From Candidatus Sabulitectum sp. (lineage in GTDB: Bacteria > Fermentibacterota > Fermentibacteria > Fermentibacterales > Fermentibacteraceae): a stretch of 6,298 nucleotides of DNA. The translations under genes were made by a program, and so were the position numbers. Below the pieces are notes generated by a model, which saw only the letters and a list, made by a program, of their open reading frames with translations, had not been told where the DNA came from and did no database searches. The stretch is taken from the NCBI GenBank assembly GCA_023145935.1, contig JAGLDB010000112.1, positions 1 to 6,298 on the forward strand, read 5' to 3'. Positions 1 to 6,076 of this stretch are shown piece after piece. Every line of letters starts with the position of its first letter. Position 1 is the stretch's first letter.

Positions 1-346
1 GCAGGGTTCTGTAAATGCTTTCAGTCCTCAATTCCCTGTTGTAAGCAGTCTCAAGGATTGCAAGCGTGGTTGGATCCACCGGCAGGTCTTTAGTTGCAAC
101 AAGATGATCAATATCTTCATTTTTTATCTGAATTACATGATCCATATCAATGCTGGTTAAATGACCTTTTTCAAGAAGTGTGCTGATCAAGTTGAAATGC
201 TTGAGTTCCTCTTCTGCAAGCTCCAGAGCAAGTTCCTTCAATTCCGGTGAAGATACATCCGTGGAAACCGTTTTATAGAAATTGTACGACTCCATTTCAA
301 TATTCCTGGAATACTCAAGAACTTCAGATACTGTAAAATCGCGCAT
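1..346 (-). CDS. Ferritin-like / rubrerythrin-type diiron protein (C-terminus cut off by window edge)
   Basis: I translated this directly; 115 residues are visible, from MRDFTVSEVLEYSRNIEMES onward, and the frame is still open at base 1. The pattern is a ferritin-like four-helix bundle. Helix 1 has E17 followed seven residues later by Y24 (ExxSxxFY), helix 2 has E47-x-x-H50 in the stretch AEEELKHF, and helix 3 repeats the E...Y pattern with E105 and Y112. These are the expected diiron ligands; the second ExxH, in helix 4, would lie beyond the window. Rubrerythrin-type proteins bind a diiron centre and usually act in peroxide detoxification or iron handling in the cytoplasm. The visible part cannot show whether a rubredoxin domain follows. 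ATG 346 is preceded by GGGAG with 7 nt spacing and by a good promoter, so it is probably transcribed separately from the operon upstream. Family assignment is confident, exact role is not. Confidence 0.85.
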   Translation of the reverse strand, partial: MRDFTVSEVLEYSRNIEMESYNFYKTVSTDVSSPELKELALELAEEELKHFNLISTLLEKGHLTSIDMDHVIQIKNEDIDHLVATKDLPVDPTTLAILETAYNRELRTESIYRTL

Positions 347-368
347 GTCATTCTCCCTTGTTATCATC

Positions 369-396
369 ATGATACTAGATTGGCATTCTGTGTCAA
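369..396 (-). promoter_or_regulatory. Sigma-70-type promoter of the ferritin-like gene
   Basis: On the minus strand, a perfect -35 TTGACA (391-396) is followed by a 16-bp spacer and -10 TATCAT (369-374). The predicted transcript would start near 361-363, giving a leader of roughly 15 nt that just contains the GGGAG ribosome binding site ahead of ATG 346. The -10 lies within an 8-bp palindrome, ATCATGAT, which might be an operator half but is too short to call. Confidence 0.65.
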
Positions 397-432
397 TGAA
401 CTCAAAACAGCATCGAAGAGCCCTGATTCTTT

Positions 433-488
433 CAGTAACCCGGATTAAAGATATTGGTTCAGATCCCGGTAATGTTACTGGGTTACTC
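433..488 (-). other. Inverted repeat / stem-loop after the membrane-protein stop codon
   Basis: AGTAACCC (434-441) and GGGTTACT (480-487) form an 8-bp perfect inverted repeat with a 38-nt loop. A second AGTAAC copy (474-479 read on minus) and a smaller CCCGGTAA/TTACTGGG-type pairing inside the loop allow alternative folds. It begins immediately after the stop codon at 489-491. No T-run follows either arm, so it does not look like a Rho-independent terminator. It may be a 3' stabilising or processing structure. The rest of the 347-488 gap holds only the downstream promoter. Confidence 0.35.
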
Positions 489-2108
489 TTAGAGATGGGC
501 TTTCTGCATGTAAGCTGGTCTCTGCTCCATTGGGTTACGCCAGGTATGAACAGCCTCAAGCATTACAGGTTCATTGGCAATGCTCTGCACAAAAGCTTCC
601 CAGTGGTCCTCCCGCATTAGAGCATAGTCCCTGCTCAATGAAAAGAAGTACCTGTCAGCCAACTCCGGGCTGAGATACATGGCAACCTCATCCCGGAGGA
701 TACCTGCTGTTATCCGCCAGACCCGCTGGCGGGGAAAATAGTCCTCCGGTGCCCATGGAAGAGCATCTACTTCGTGTGTATAAGTGATAATTTCCGCAAG
801 AGCCTTGTGGGCGATGATCAGTTCAAATTCAATATCTGCAAGTGCTGTGATGCTTTCTTCCGCAAGCTCCTGGTAGAGGTCATAGGGAGGGTCGTGAATT
901 TCAGGGTTGTATGATCTGCCCGTGTAAAAGGAAGAAATCAGCAGAAACACAAATAGGAGAATAAGCATTGATTCAAGTCTTTGTCTTTTCTTATCTGTTG
1001 TGAACTCTATGATCTTATGTATTCCATGGTTTATGTATGGAGCGCACAGCAGTGGAAAGATCAGCAGCGTAGCATAAAGAAGCCGGTATGAGAGTCCTGT
1101 AAGTGAAAATTTGAAAAAGGGGAACGGTCCGGTGAGAGAGATGATGATCAGTATGTAATACTCTCTGCCAAGCCGAAGAAAGTTGAATCTTTTCCTGCAA
1201 AGCAGAAGAGTGACCGTTAAAACAGGCAGAACACAGGCAAGAAATATCTCTATTGTCCAGGCTGTTGTAAGCTTCTCATAGCCAAAGGCTTGTATGAACG
1301 ATACAGGTACAAATATGGGGGTATGTGAGAGATTGTCAGTAATAACTTCCAGGTCATAGAATGAAAGAGCAAGAGATAGTTTGCCGGACAAAAGAACAAA
1401 AAAGATCAGAGGAATAAGAAGAATTGCTTTCCTGATGTGTTTCCTCAGCCATGATACAAGGCTACTGCCTTTGCTCTGCTTCTTTGTTGTCCGCAGGTGA
1501 TCGGACAGTCGTTTGAGCCAGGGAAGAAAGAACAGCATCAGGAAAACCAGAGAGAGAACCGCAGAGAAGCGGTGAGTAAAGTATGTAGCCCCCAGAAGCA
1601 GTACAGAACCTGCTGAACCAGCCAGGAAACGTATTCCCAATATGTTCCTGCGTGTTCGGGTTCTCCAGATTCTGCTTGTTCGGTAAACCAAAGAAATGAA
1701 AAAGAAGAGTAGAGCAAAACCCAGAAGGTTCTTTGGAAATTGTGTAAAGAAGAAATTCAACGATGGACTTGCCGCAGAGAGAGCAGCTGCCAGTAAAGCA
1801 GCGTAAAAAGAGGTGTTGTTACTGTCAACGCAATTGATGGGTTTTCTGGCTCTCAGTAAAGAGAGGGTCAGTGAGTATACCGAGAGCACAAAGAGGGTTT
1901 TTATAAGAGCGGCACTTATCTTGTAGGAGGCTACATAGTCTCCGGTGATTGCATGCAGTGCTATAACCGGCAGATAGACAAGGGAATATTCCGGAGAATG
2001 CATTGCACCTGTATTGTTCAGGGACTGCACCTGGATCAGGTAGTAATAACCGTCCCAGCCGTTTGCATACTCAGTGCTGTTAAGTGAATTGAAGCCGGTT
2101 ACCGCCAC
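489..2108 (-). CDS. Polytopic membrane protein, probable GT-C-type glycosyltransferase
   Basis: The 539 residues counted from GTG 2108 contain about 10-12 hydrophobic helices between residues ~42 and 394, then a soluble ~145-residue C-terminal tail. Just after where the first helix should be is NGWDGYYYLIQVQSL with D19, followed by an LVYLP segment and a helix ending in GDYVASYK. An acidic residue in the first extracytoplasmic loop is typical of GT-C glycosyltransferases (PMT/ArnT-like), which move sugars from polyprenyl-phosphate donors on the outer face of the inner membrane. The THR motif at 178-180, next to a helix, fits that layout. I do not recognise the specific family, so the substrate is unknown. 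GTG 2108 is the first canonical start, but the open frame continues upstream to a stop at 2187-2189. It encodes a basic stretch plus hydrophobic helix (LKKNIKTTW, then LSATALLVILAGVVAV), almost certainly the missing TM1. A non-canonical ATT at 2175-2177 or 2160-2162 is therefore the more likely start. It is last in the operon. Confidence 0.82.
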   Translation of the reverse strand: MAVTGFNSLNSTEYANGWDGYYYLIQVQSLNNTGAMHSPEYSLVYLPVIALHAITGDYVASYKISAALIKTLFVLSVYSLTLSLLRARKPINCVDSNNTSFYAALLAAALSAASPSLNFFFTQFPKNLLGFALLFFFISLVYRTSRIWRTRTRRNILGIRFLAGSAGSVLLLGATYFTHRFSAVLSLVFLMLFFLPWLKRLSDHLRTTKKQSKGSSLVSWLRKHIRKAILLIPLIFFVLLSGKLSLALSFYDLEVITDNLSHTPIFVPVSFIQAFGYEKLTTAWTIEIFLACVLPVLTVTLLLCRKRFNFLRLGREYYILIIISLTGPFPFFKFSLTGLSYRLLYATLLIFPLLCAPYINHGIHKIIEFTTDKKRQRLESMLILLFVFLLISSFYTGRSYNPEIHDPPYDLYQELAEESITALADIEFELIIAHKALAEIITYTHEVDALPWAPEDYFPRQRVWRITAGILRDEVAMYLSPELADRYFFSLSRDYALMREDHWEAFVQSIANEPVMLEAVHTWRNPMEQRPAYMQKAHL

Positions 2109-2170
2109 AACTCCCGCAAGGATAACCAGCAGGGCTGTAGCGGAAAGCCAGGTTGTTTTAATATTCTTCT

Positions 2171-3688
2171 TTAGAATGTGAAGTCCTCAAACACGCCTCG
2201 CTGGCTGGAAATAGTCTCTTCGTCAAATTCCAGGATATCAGTGAAAATGGTTATGCGGTCCAGTTCAACATCAGCAGGTGGTATTGGTCCTGAATATGGA
2301 TCATATGCATCCTCCCAGTAACTTCCCATTCTATGCAGCTTTCCAAATATTCTTACGGAATTATCATTAATGATCTGCCAGTTTCCGTCAGCATACATAG
2401 TCTCAGAACTGTCATCCATCTCCAGCTGCTTCCAGACTATGAAACTGCCGTTAGAGCGTAAAATGAAGTGTTGTTCACCATTACTTTCTTCAGTCCAGGT
2501 TTCCGCGTATATCTGCCTGTCAATAAAAACACCTGCATCTGTGTTTTGTGCCCACTCCAGCAACCGGTTTTTCCGAACTTCTCCTTCTCCGGATTGAAGC
2601 TGAAACCAATCGTTTCCGTCAAAGAAGCGCAGTTCGCTTATCACAAGGTCTTTGTAAGTTGCGCCTTCATACACATCGAGAATGTTAAGAGAAAAACTCT
2701 GTCCTTCAAGCGGTGTTTCCAGGGTAATAACCTGCGGCACCATGGTGTCGCTAATTGGGTATACAGATTCGTCCTCGCCCTGAAGCCCAAAGGAAATGCT
2801 GGCAACCCGTTCATTCTGATCAAAATGTGTCTGGGATCTATGGTAGCCATTCCAGATCTTGATCTTCTCGATCCGCTGGCTCTGATCAAAGTGGAATGAT
2901 AAGTTTTCGCCCTGACCACTGCTCTCTGTGTTGCCATCGGACCAACCGAAATCAGAACGGGAATCAAAAAGAAAATCAGGATTATAGGCCTCTACAGGAT
3001 CCAGCGAAGAACTGGCTTGAATGCTTCCTGAAGCTCTGACAATTGGTTGAATCTGCAGGGGAACTTCCTGGCCGTATTCGTTTTTTATAAATAGGTTGAC
3101 TTCGCTGATTCCCACAGGCAAACTGCCATAAGAGCAGAGTCCGTTCCGGGGCTCTTCGGTCCCAAAGTATCCGGTGGCGATAATTCGAATAAAGAGACTT
3201 TTAACCTTGCAATCGATAGGAACGGTTTCTTCCCAGTGCATATTGTAATACGGTCCTCGTACTCCATTGATGTACAGCCGAACCGAGAAAAGCTCTGCAA
3301 TGCTGTTGCTCTCGGGAAGACCTTGCATGCTGATGGCATCTATATGAATCGGTATCTCAAAGGAAAAGAAAAGTCCTTCGCCTGGACCTGCACCGGGCAT
3401 GGTGACCCAGCTGGTATTTGGATCATTGTCGAATACATTCTCAGGGCCGAACTGATCTTCAGGCATGTTCACTGAGGTTGCGTAGCACAATTCGATAAAC
3501 GTACTCGGTTCTTCCTCCTGTGCAATTTCCTCTGTGATTTCATCTTCAGGTACAGTCAATTCGCTGTTAACAGGCTCTTCTGTTTCCTGCTCTGAAGTTA
3601 CATTGGAATCAGGTGCTTCGTTACTGGCACACGACAGAAATGCTGCTGTGATAGATAGTGCAACTAGAACAAATACTGCCTTTTTCAT
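2171..3688 (-). CDS. Lipoprotein with tandem NADase-type glycan-binding-like domains
   Basis: This is 505 residues from ATG 3688. The signal peptide MKKAVFVLVALSITAAFLSC ends in lipobox FLSC, with the lipidated cysteine at 20; Ala at +2 suggests outer-membrane sorting under the E. coli rule. An acidic Glu-rich linker (~25-63) follows. Module 1 (~69-201) contains NVFDNDPNTSWVT and PGEGLFFSFE. Module 2 (~225-357) contains ASSSLDPVEAYNPDFLFDSR, GQGENLSFHF, IKIWNGYHRSQTHFDQNERV, and ends VYEGATYKDLVISELRFF. Module 2 matches closely the layout I recall for the NADase-type glycan-binding domain (beta-sandwich, discoidin-like); module 1 is a more diverged copy. The C-terminus (~378-505) looks like a small beta-rich domain (NGSFIVWKQ, ADGNWQI, VRIFGK) with no assigned role. 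The upstream in-frame start at 3709 would put MAPVEVE ahead of a complete signal peptide and is unlikely. GGAGG 5 nt before ATG 3688 decides the start. The gene begins 2 nt after the M15 peptidase stop, so the two are probably translationally coupled. No catalytic motif seen. Confidence 0.9.
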   Translation of the reverse strand: MKKAVFVLVALSITAAFLSCASNEAPDSNVTSEQETEEPVNSELTVPEDEITEEIAQEEEPSTFIELCYATSVNMPEDQFGPENVFDNDPNTSWVTMPGAGPGEGLFFSFEIPIHIDAISMQGLPESNSIAELFSVRLYINGVRGPYYNMHWEETVPIDCKVKSLFIRIIATGYFGTEEPRNGLCSYGSLPVGISEVNLFIKNEYGQEVPLQIQPIVRASGSIQASSSLDPVEAYNPDFLFDSRSDFGWSDGNTESSGQGENLSFHFDQSQRIEKIKIWNGYHRSQTHFDQNERVASISFGLQGEDESVYPISDTMVPQVITLETPLEGQSFSLNILDVYEGATYKDLVISELRFFDGNDWFQLQSGEGEVRKNRLLEWAQNTDAGVFIDRQIYAETWTEESNGEQHFILRSNGSFIVWKQLEMDDSSETMYADGNWQIINDNSVRIFGKLHRMGSYWEDAYDPYSGPIPPADVELDRITIFTDILEFDEETISSQRGVFEDFTF

Positions 3689-3690
3689 TT

Positions 3691-4368
3691 CTACCTCCAC
3701 GGGGGCCATGTAAAGTGTTTATTGATATTCTCAAGGGATACATTTTCAAGTTGTTTGTCGAAATGCTGGTAATCCTTCTCTCTCCAGTCTCCACCCCATC
3801 GCCACCCCAGGGATCTGAACAAACGTACCACAAGATGCCCTTCATAAAGGGTGCCCGGGGCAGAGTGGTCATACTCTGCGTTCTCGGGAAACACCTGGGT
3901 GCCTGTGTAATAGGGGTTTTGCAACGGGTTGATGTCTATTGCCAGTCCGTACGCATGATTAGAAAGATTGCTGGAAAAGGGAACTGTGCGATAATTGAAT
4001 GCGGAGGTGTTGTTCAGCTCCATGGACTGAAAGTCATCCCAGTTAAGCTCTGATATGGGTATAACGGATTCAAGTGGAAAACCAGTGATCAGCATCAGTA
4101 TGAAAACTTTCTGCAGATCACCTGCCACTCTGGCATCAGCTACCAACTGCCCTCTGTGTATCTTTTCGTCAAAGCCGAAGTAGACCACATCAATAAGAAC
4201 CTGATTATTCAGTATCCATTCAGGACATTCATTGCTTACTCCAGTTACAGCTTCGCTGAATGTTAAGTCTGAGTATGTACTACCCCCGGAGAACACCAGA
4301 AGCATCCATATGACAACCGTTAAACACAATACGCTTCTGAAAAAACTACCGTACCTGGAACGCTTCAT
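3691..4368 (-). CDS. M15-family D-alanyl-D-alanine carboxypeptidase-like peptidase, exported
   Basis: This is 225 residues from ATG 4368. N-terminal basic residues and a hydrophobic stretch (LCLTVVIWMLLVFSGG, ~12-29) form a signal peptide or single membrane anchor, so the domain acts in the periplasm. The core has the zinc signature of M15 VanY/CwlK-like enzymes: AFNYR (~123-127), then SNHAYGLAIDINP with zinc ligands H138 and D145 and the usual NPYY after it. The closing GWRWGGDW...DYQHF supplies catalytic-base candidate D199 and third zinc ligand H202. All key residues are present, so it should be active. Family members cleave D-Ala-D-Ala or L-Ala-D-Glu bonds in peptidoglycan stem peptides; the sequence does not tell which. 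A GTG at 4395 would add nine residues but has no clear ribosome binding site, whereas ATG 4368 follows GGGAGG. It is the second gene of the operon, 53 nt after the oligopeptidase. Confidence 0.9.
   Translation of the reverse strand: MKRSRYGSFFRSVLCLTVVIWMLLVFSGGSTYSDLTFSEAVTGVSNECPEWILNNQVLIDVVYFGFDEKIHRGQLVADARVAGDLQKVFILMLITGFPLESVIPISELNWDDFQSMELNNTSAFNYRTVPFSSNLSNHAYGLAIDINPLQNPYYTGTQVFPENAEYDHSAPGTLYEGHLVVRLFRSLGWRWGGDWREKDYQHFDKQLENVSLENINKHFTWPPWR
3694..3698 (-). promoter_or_regulatory. Ribosome binding site of the lipoprotein gene, inside the upstream gene
   Basis: A perfect GGAGG lies 5 nt before ATG 3688. It is formed by the last two sense codons (TGG AGG) of the M15 peptidase, directly before its TAG stop. 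A ribosome ending the peptidase gene thus terminates on the start region of the next gene. Confidence 0.85.
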
Positions 4369-4371
4369 GTC

Positions 4372-4378
4372 CCTCCCT
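4372..4378 (-). promoter_or_regulatory. Ribosome binding site of the M15 peptidase gene
   Basis: AGGGAGG on the minus strand sits 3 nt before ATG 4368 (GGAGG at 4372-4376). The spacing is slightly short, though a shifted AGGGA pairing gives a more usual distance. It favours ATG 4368 over GTG 4395. Confidence 0.65.
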
Positions 4379-4384
4379 GTCTTA

Positions 4385-4413
4385 TGCTTATTCACAATGA
4401 TTCTACATAAGCA
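4385..4413 (-). repeat. Inverted repeat in the spacer between the two peptidase genes
   Basis: TGCTTAT (4385-4391) and ATAAGCA (4407-4413) form a 7-bp perfect stem with a 15-nt loop. A partly competing pairing exists between CTTATG (4381-4386) and CATAAG (4406-4411). The stem lies between the oligopeptidase stop and the M15 ribosome binding site. No T-run follows, so it is not an intrinsic terminator. It could be an mRNA processing or stability element, or chance in AT-rich DNA. Confidence 0.3.
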
Positions 4414-4421
4414 GGATCAGG

Positions 4422-5999
4422 TCAATAGACCGCAGGGTGATGAACTGTATGCGATGAAATGGTTTCCCTGATCTTTCCAGTCAGAAATGACAAAGATAGA
4501 TCCTCTCCGCTTATTCTTTTAAACAGCTCGGGGAACGGGTACATACCCGACGGTTTGATAACCTCATTCTTAACAAAATCACCAAATGCAATGGGATTCT
4601 CCATTACATCCGCAATGGATTCTTTTCGAAGGAAAACCTCTTCCAGCATGTCGCAGGTCAGGTCTCCCAGAAGGTAATTATGCAGGTAGATCGGGTGTGT
4701 GGTGTAGTGAATAGTATTGGCCCATACAGGTTGATCTGCATACGGGTCTTCTCCAAAAAGGTTTTTCCGGTTGTCCCAGAAAAGCTGATTGATATCATCA
4801 AGATCCTTAAGATCGGTTCTGTAGATATTCTGATCAAAAAAGATTCTTTCCAGAGCCATTAGCTGGCTGGCTCTTGTCCACCTTTTGAGTTCGTTGAAAT
4901 GCCTTACTGCCTCTTCTGTGTTGTTGCCGAAGAACTGGGAATAGAATATTTTTCTGCCTCTAAAGGATCCGAAAAGATTTGCAATGCCTTCGCTCACGAT
5001 GCCACTTATGCCTTTGTTAAGAATGATCTCCCCGGGATCAGAGGTAAAACTGTGTACTGCGTGACCGGTTTCGTGGAGAAGAACTCCATATCCGGAAAAA
5101 CGATCTTTTACATTGGCAAGAATTCTGGAGTCAATCCCTGTCTGGATGGTAAAATTATAACCCCATTCAGATTTGTTCTTTCTGGGAAAAACATCATAGG
5201 TGATATTCATGGCGGTAATGTCAAATCCGAACTTCTTAAAAAGTTTATCAATAGGCATGAGGAAGCCTGACATATCCATCAAGCTGTTCAGTTCCGGCGC
5301 GATGGAGGAAGCAATGAACGCTTCATCCCATGGCATCACTTCATCCGCCTTGATGTATTCTTCAGCGAATTGTGATCTGACCTTCTTCATTAACGGTAGA
5401 ATATTATGGAGTTCCTCCTGCCATAATGAAAACATGTCTGGTTCTAGCTCCTGCTCTTCAAGGCTGTGCTGAACAAAGTCAGATGCTCCCATTTCCAGGG
5501 CATACTCTTTTCTTAAACCAACCAGATCCAGGAATCCTGTATCAATCAGCGGCTTGCTGATCTGTACCCTTGAAAGAAAGGCTTCTTTTCTCAGTTCTCT
5601 GTCCTGGCTTGTTGAAAGAATTCTGGCAATATCCGGAGAACTCATTTCCATTCCATTTACCTTGCAGCGATGTGTATTGAGAACAGCAGAAAGCTTAGAG
5701 GTTAAATGCTGGATATCCACAGAAAGCTTGTTCAGGTTCTCTGACAGGTGAAACGGTTTAAAATCCCTCTCCATAATAAGAGTCTTTCGCACGTTTACAG
5801 GGTCTGTTTCCGTTTCTTTGCAATCCTGAATGGTATCCCAGTGATGATTGCTTTTAAGAAGATCAACGATATGGTTAAAGGCATCATTTACCCCGAAATC
5901 CAGCCCTGTGGTGTACTTTGCCCAATTAAGCCTGCTGTATTCAGTGTTTAAATCCTGCAATTCTTTCGCCAATACTTCAAGATTCTCCATAGGCTTCAT
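4422..5999 (-). CDS. M3-family-like zinc oligopeptidase (gluzincin)
   Basis: This is 525 residues from ATG 5999. It is a zinc metallopeptidase with HETGH at 309-313 (H309, E310 and H313) inside GVLLHETGHAVHSF. The third zinc ligand is E337 in GIVSEGIANLFGSF, 24 residues after H313. Near the C-terminus, HYTTHPIYLHNYLLGD (~431-446) provides the His/Tyr residues that in M3 and M2 peptidases stabilise the transition state. The N-terminal ~200 residues are helical (NTEYSRLNWAKYTTG; ELRKEAFLSRVQ), as in oligoendopeptidase F and ACE-type enzymes. Family members cleave short peptides, usually in the cytoplasm, and no signal peptide is visible here. At 525 residues it is somewhat shorter than typical PepF (about 600). 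M2-like membership is the alternative. ATG 5999 is chosen because AAAGGAG lies 4 nt upstream; GTG 6044 would add 15 residues without such a site. It is the first gene of the operon and diverges from the gene at 6077. Confidence 0.9.
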   Translation of the reverse strand: MKPMENLEVLAKELQDLNTEYSRLNWAKYTTGLDFGVNDAFNHIVDLLKSNHHWDTIQDCKETETDPVNVRKTLIMERDFKPFHLSENLNKLSVDIQHLTSKLSAVLNTHRCKVNGMEMSSPDIARILSTSQDRELRKEAFLSRVQISKPLIDTGFLDLVGLRKEYALEMGASDFVQHSLEEQELEPDMFSLWQEELHNILPLMKKVRSQFAEEYIKADEVMPWDEAFIASSIAPELNSLMDMSGFLMPIDKLFKKFGFDITAMNITYDVFPRKNKSEWGYNFTIQTGIDSRILANVKDRFSGYGVLLHETGHAVHSFTSDPGEIILNKGISGIVSEGIANLFGSFRGRKIFYSQFFGNNTEEAVRHFNELKRWTRASQLMALERIFFDQNIYRTDLKDLDDINQLFWDNRKNLFGEDPYADQPVWANTIHYTTHPIYLHNYLLGDLTCDMLEEVFLRKESIADVMENPIAFGDFVKNEVIKPSGMYPFPELFKRISGEDLSLSFLTGKIRETISSHTVHHPAVY

Positions 6000-6003
6000 G
6001 ATT

Positions 6004-6010
6004 CTCCTTT
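6004..6010 (-). promoter_or_regulatory. Ribosome binding site of the oligopeptidase gene
   Basis: AAAGGAG on the minus strand lies 4 nt before ATG 5999. This fixes that start rather than GTG 6044 or the internal ATG 5990. Confidence 0.8.
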
Positions 6011-6042
6011 GGACTGTGACCTGTGTGATACTTCCTGTAAGC

Positions 6043-6069
6043 ACTATAATAATTCATAATAGAACGGAA
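6043..6069 (-). promoter_or_regulatory. Candidate promoter of the minus-strand operon
   Basis: On the minus strand, a -10-like TATAGT (6043-6048) is preceded, after a short 15-bp spacer, by a weak TTCCGT (6064-6069). The alternative pairing is TTCCTT (6068-6073) with TATTAT (6046-6051), 16 bp apart. No -35 is close to consensus. The call rests mainly on the AT-rich divergent gap upstream of the first operon gene. Confidence 0.35.
6045..6050 (+). promoter_or_regulatory. Consensus -10 box for the divergent plus-strand gene
   Basis: A perfect TATAAT lies 26 nt before ATG 6077, giving a predicted leader of about 20 nt. No recognisable -35 lies 16-18 bp upstream, where the sequence is TGTGTG-like, so activation or an alternative element may be needed. 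It overlaps the minus-strand -10 candidates. Confidence 0.4.
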
Positions 6070-6076
6070 GGAATGT

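Noticed and set aside
433..488. Rho-independent terminator after the operon
   Set aside because: A stem is present but no T-run follows on either strand, and the loop is 38 nt.
282..620. Plus-strand open frame of 112 codons
   Set aside because: It is antisense to the ferritin-like gene start, its promoter and the end of the membrane protein; no recognisable motif and no better start signal.
2468..2899. Plus-strand open frame of 143 codons
   Set aside because: It lies wholly inside the lipoprotein gene on the opposite strand and reads as a coding shadow.
3689..3709. Upstream in-frame start of the lipoprotein at 3709
   Set aside because: It would place seven extra residues before a complete lipoprotein signal peptide and overlap the peptidase gene; ATG 3688 has GGAGG at ideal spacing.
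3658..4053. Plus-strand open frame of 131 codons
   Set aside because: It is antisense to the M15 peptidase and lipoprotein start, with no family motif; the minus-strand genes explain the region.
4369..4395. GTG 4395 as start of the M15 peptidase
   Set aside because: No ribosome binding site precedes it, while ATG 4368 follows GGGAGG.
6015..6028. CRP-type binding site
   Set aside because: The TGTGA copies are direct, not the inverted TGTGA-N6-TCACA arrangement a CRP dimer needs.
6000..6044. GTG 6044 as start of the oligopeptidase
   Set aside because: The added 15 residues are not supported by a ribosome binding site and would overlap the candidate promoter; ATG 5999 follows AAAGGAG.
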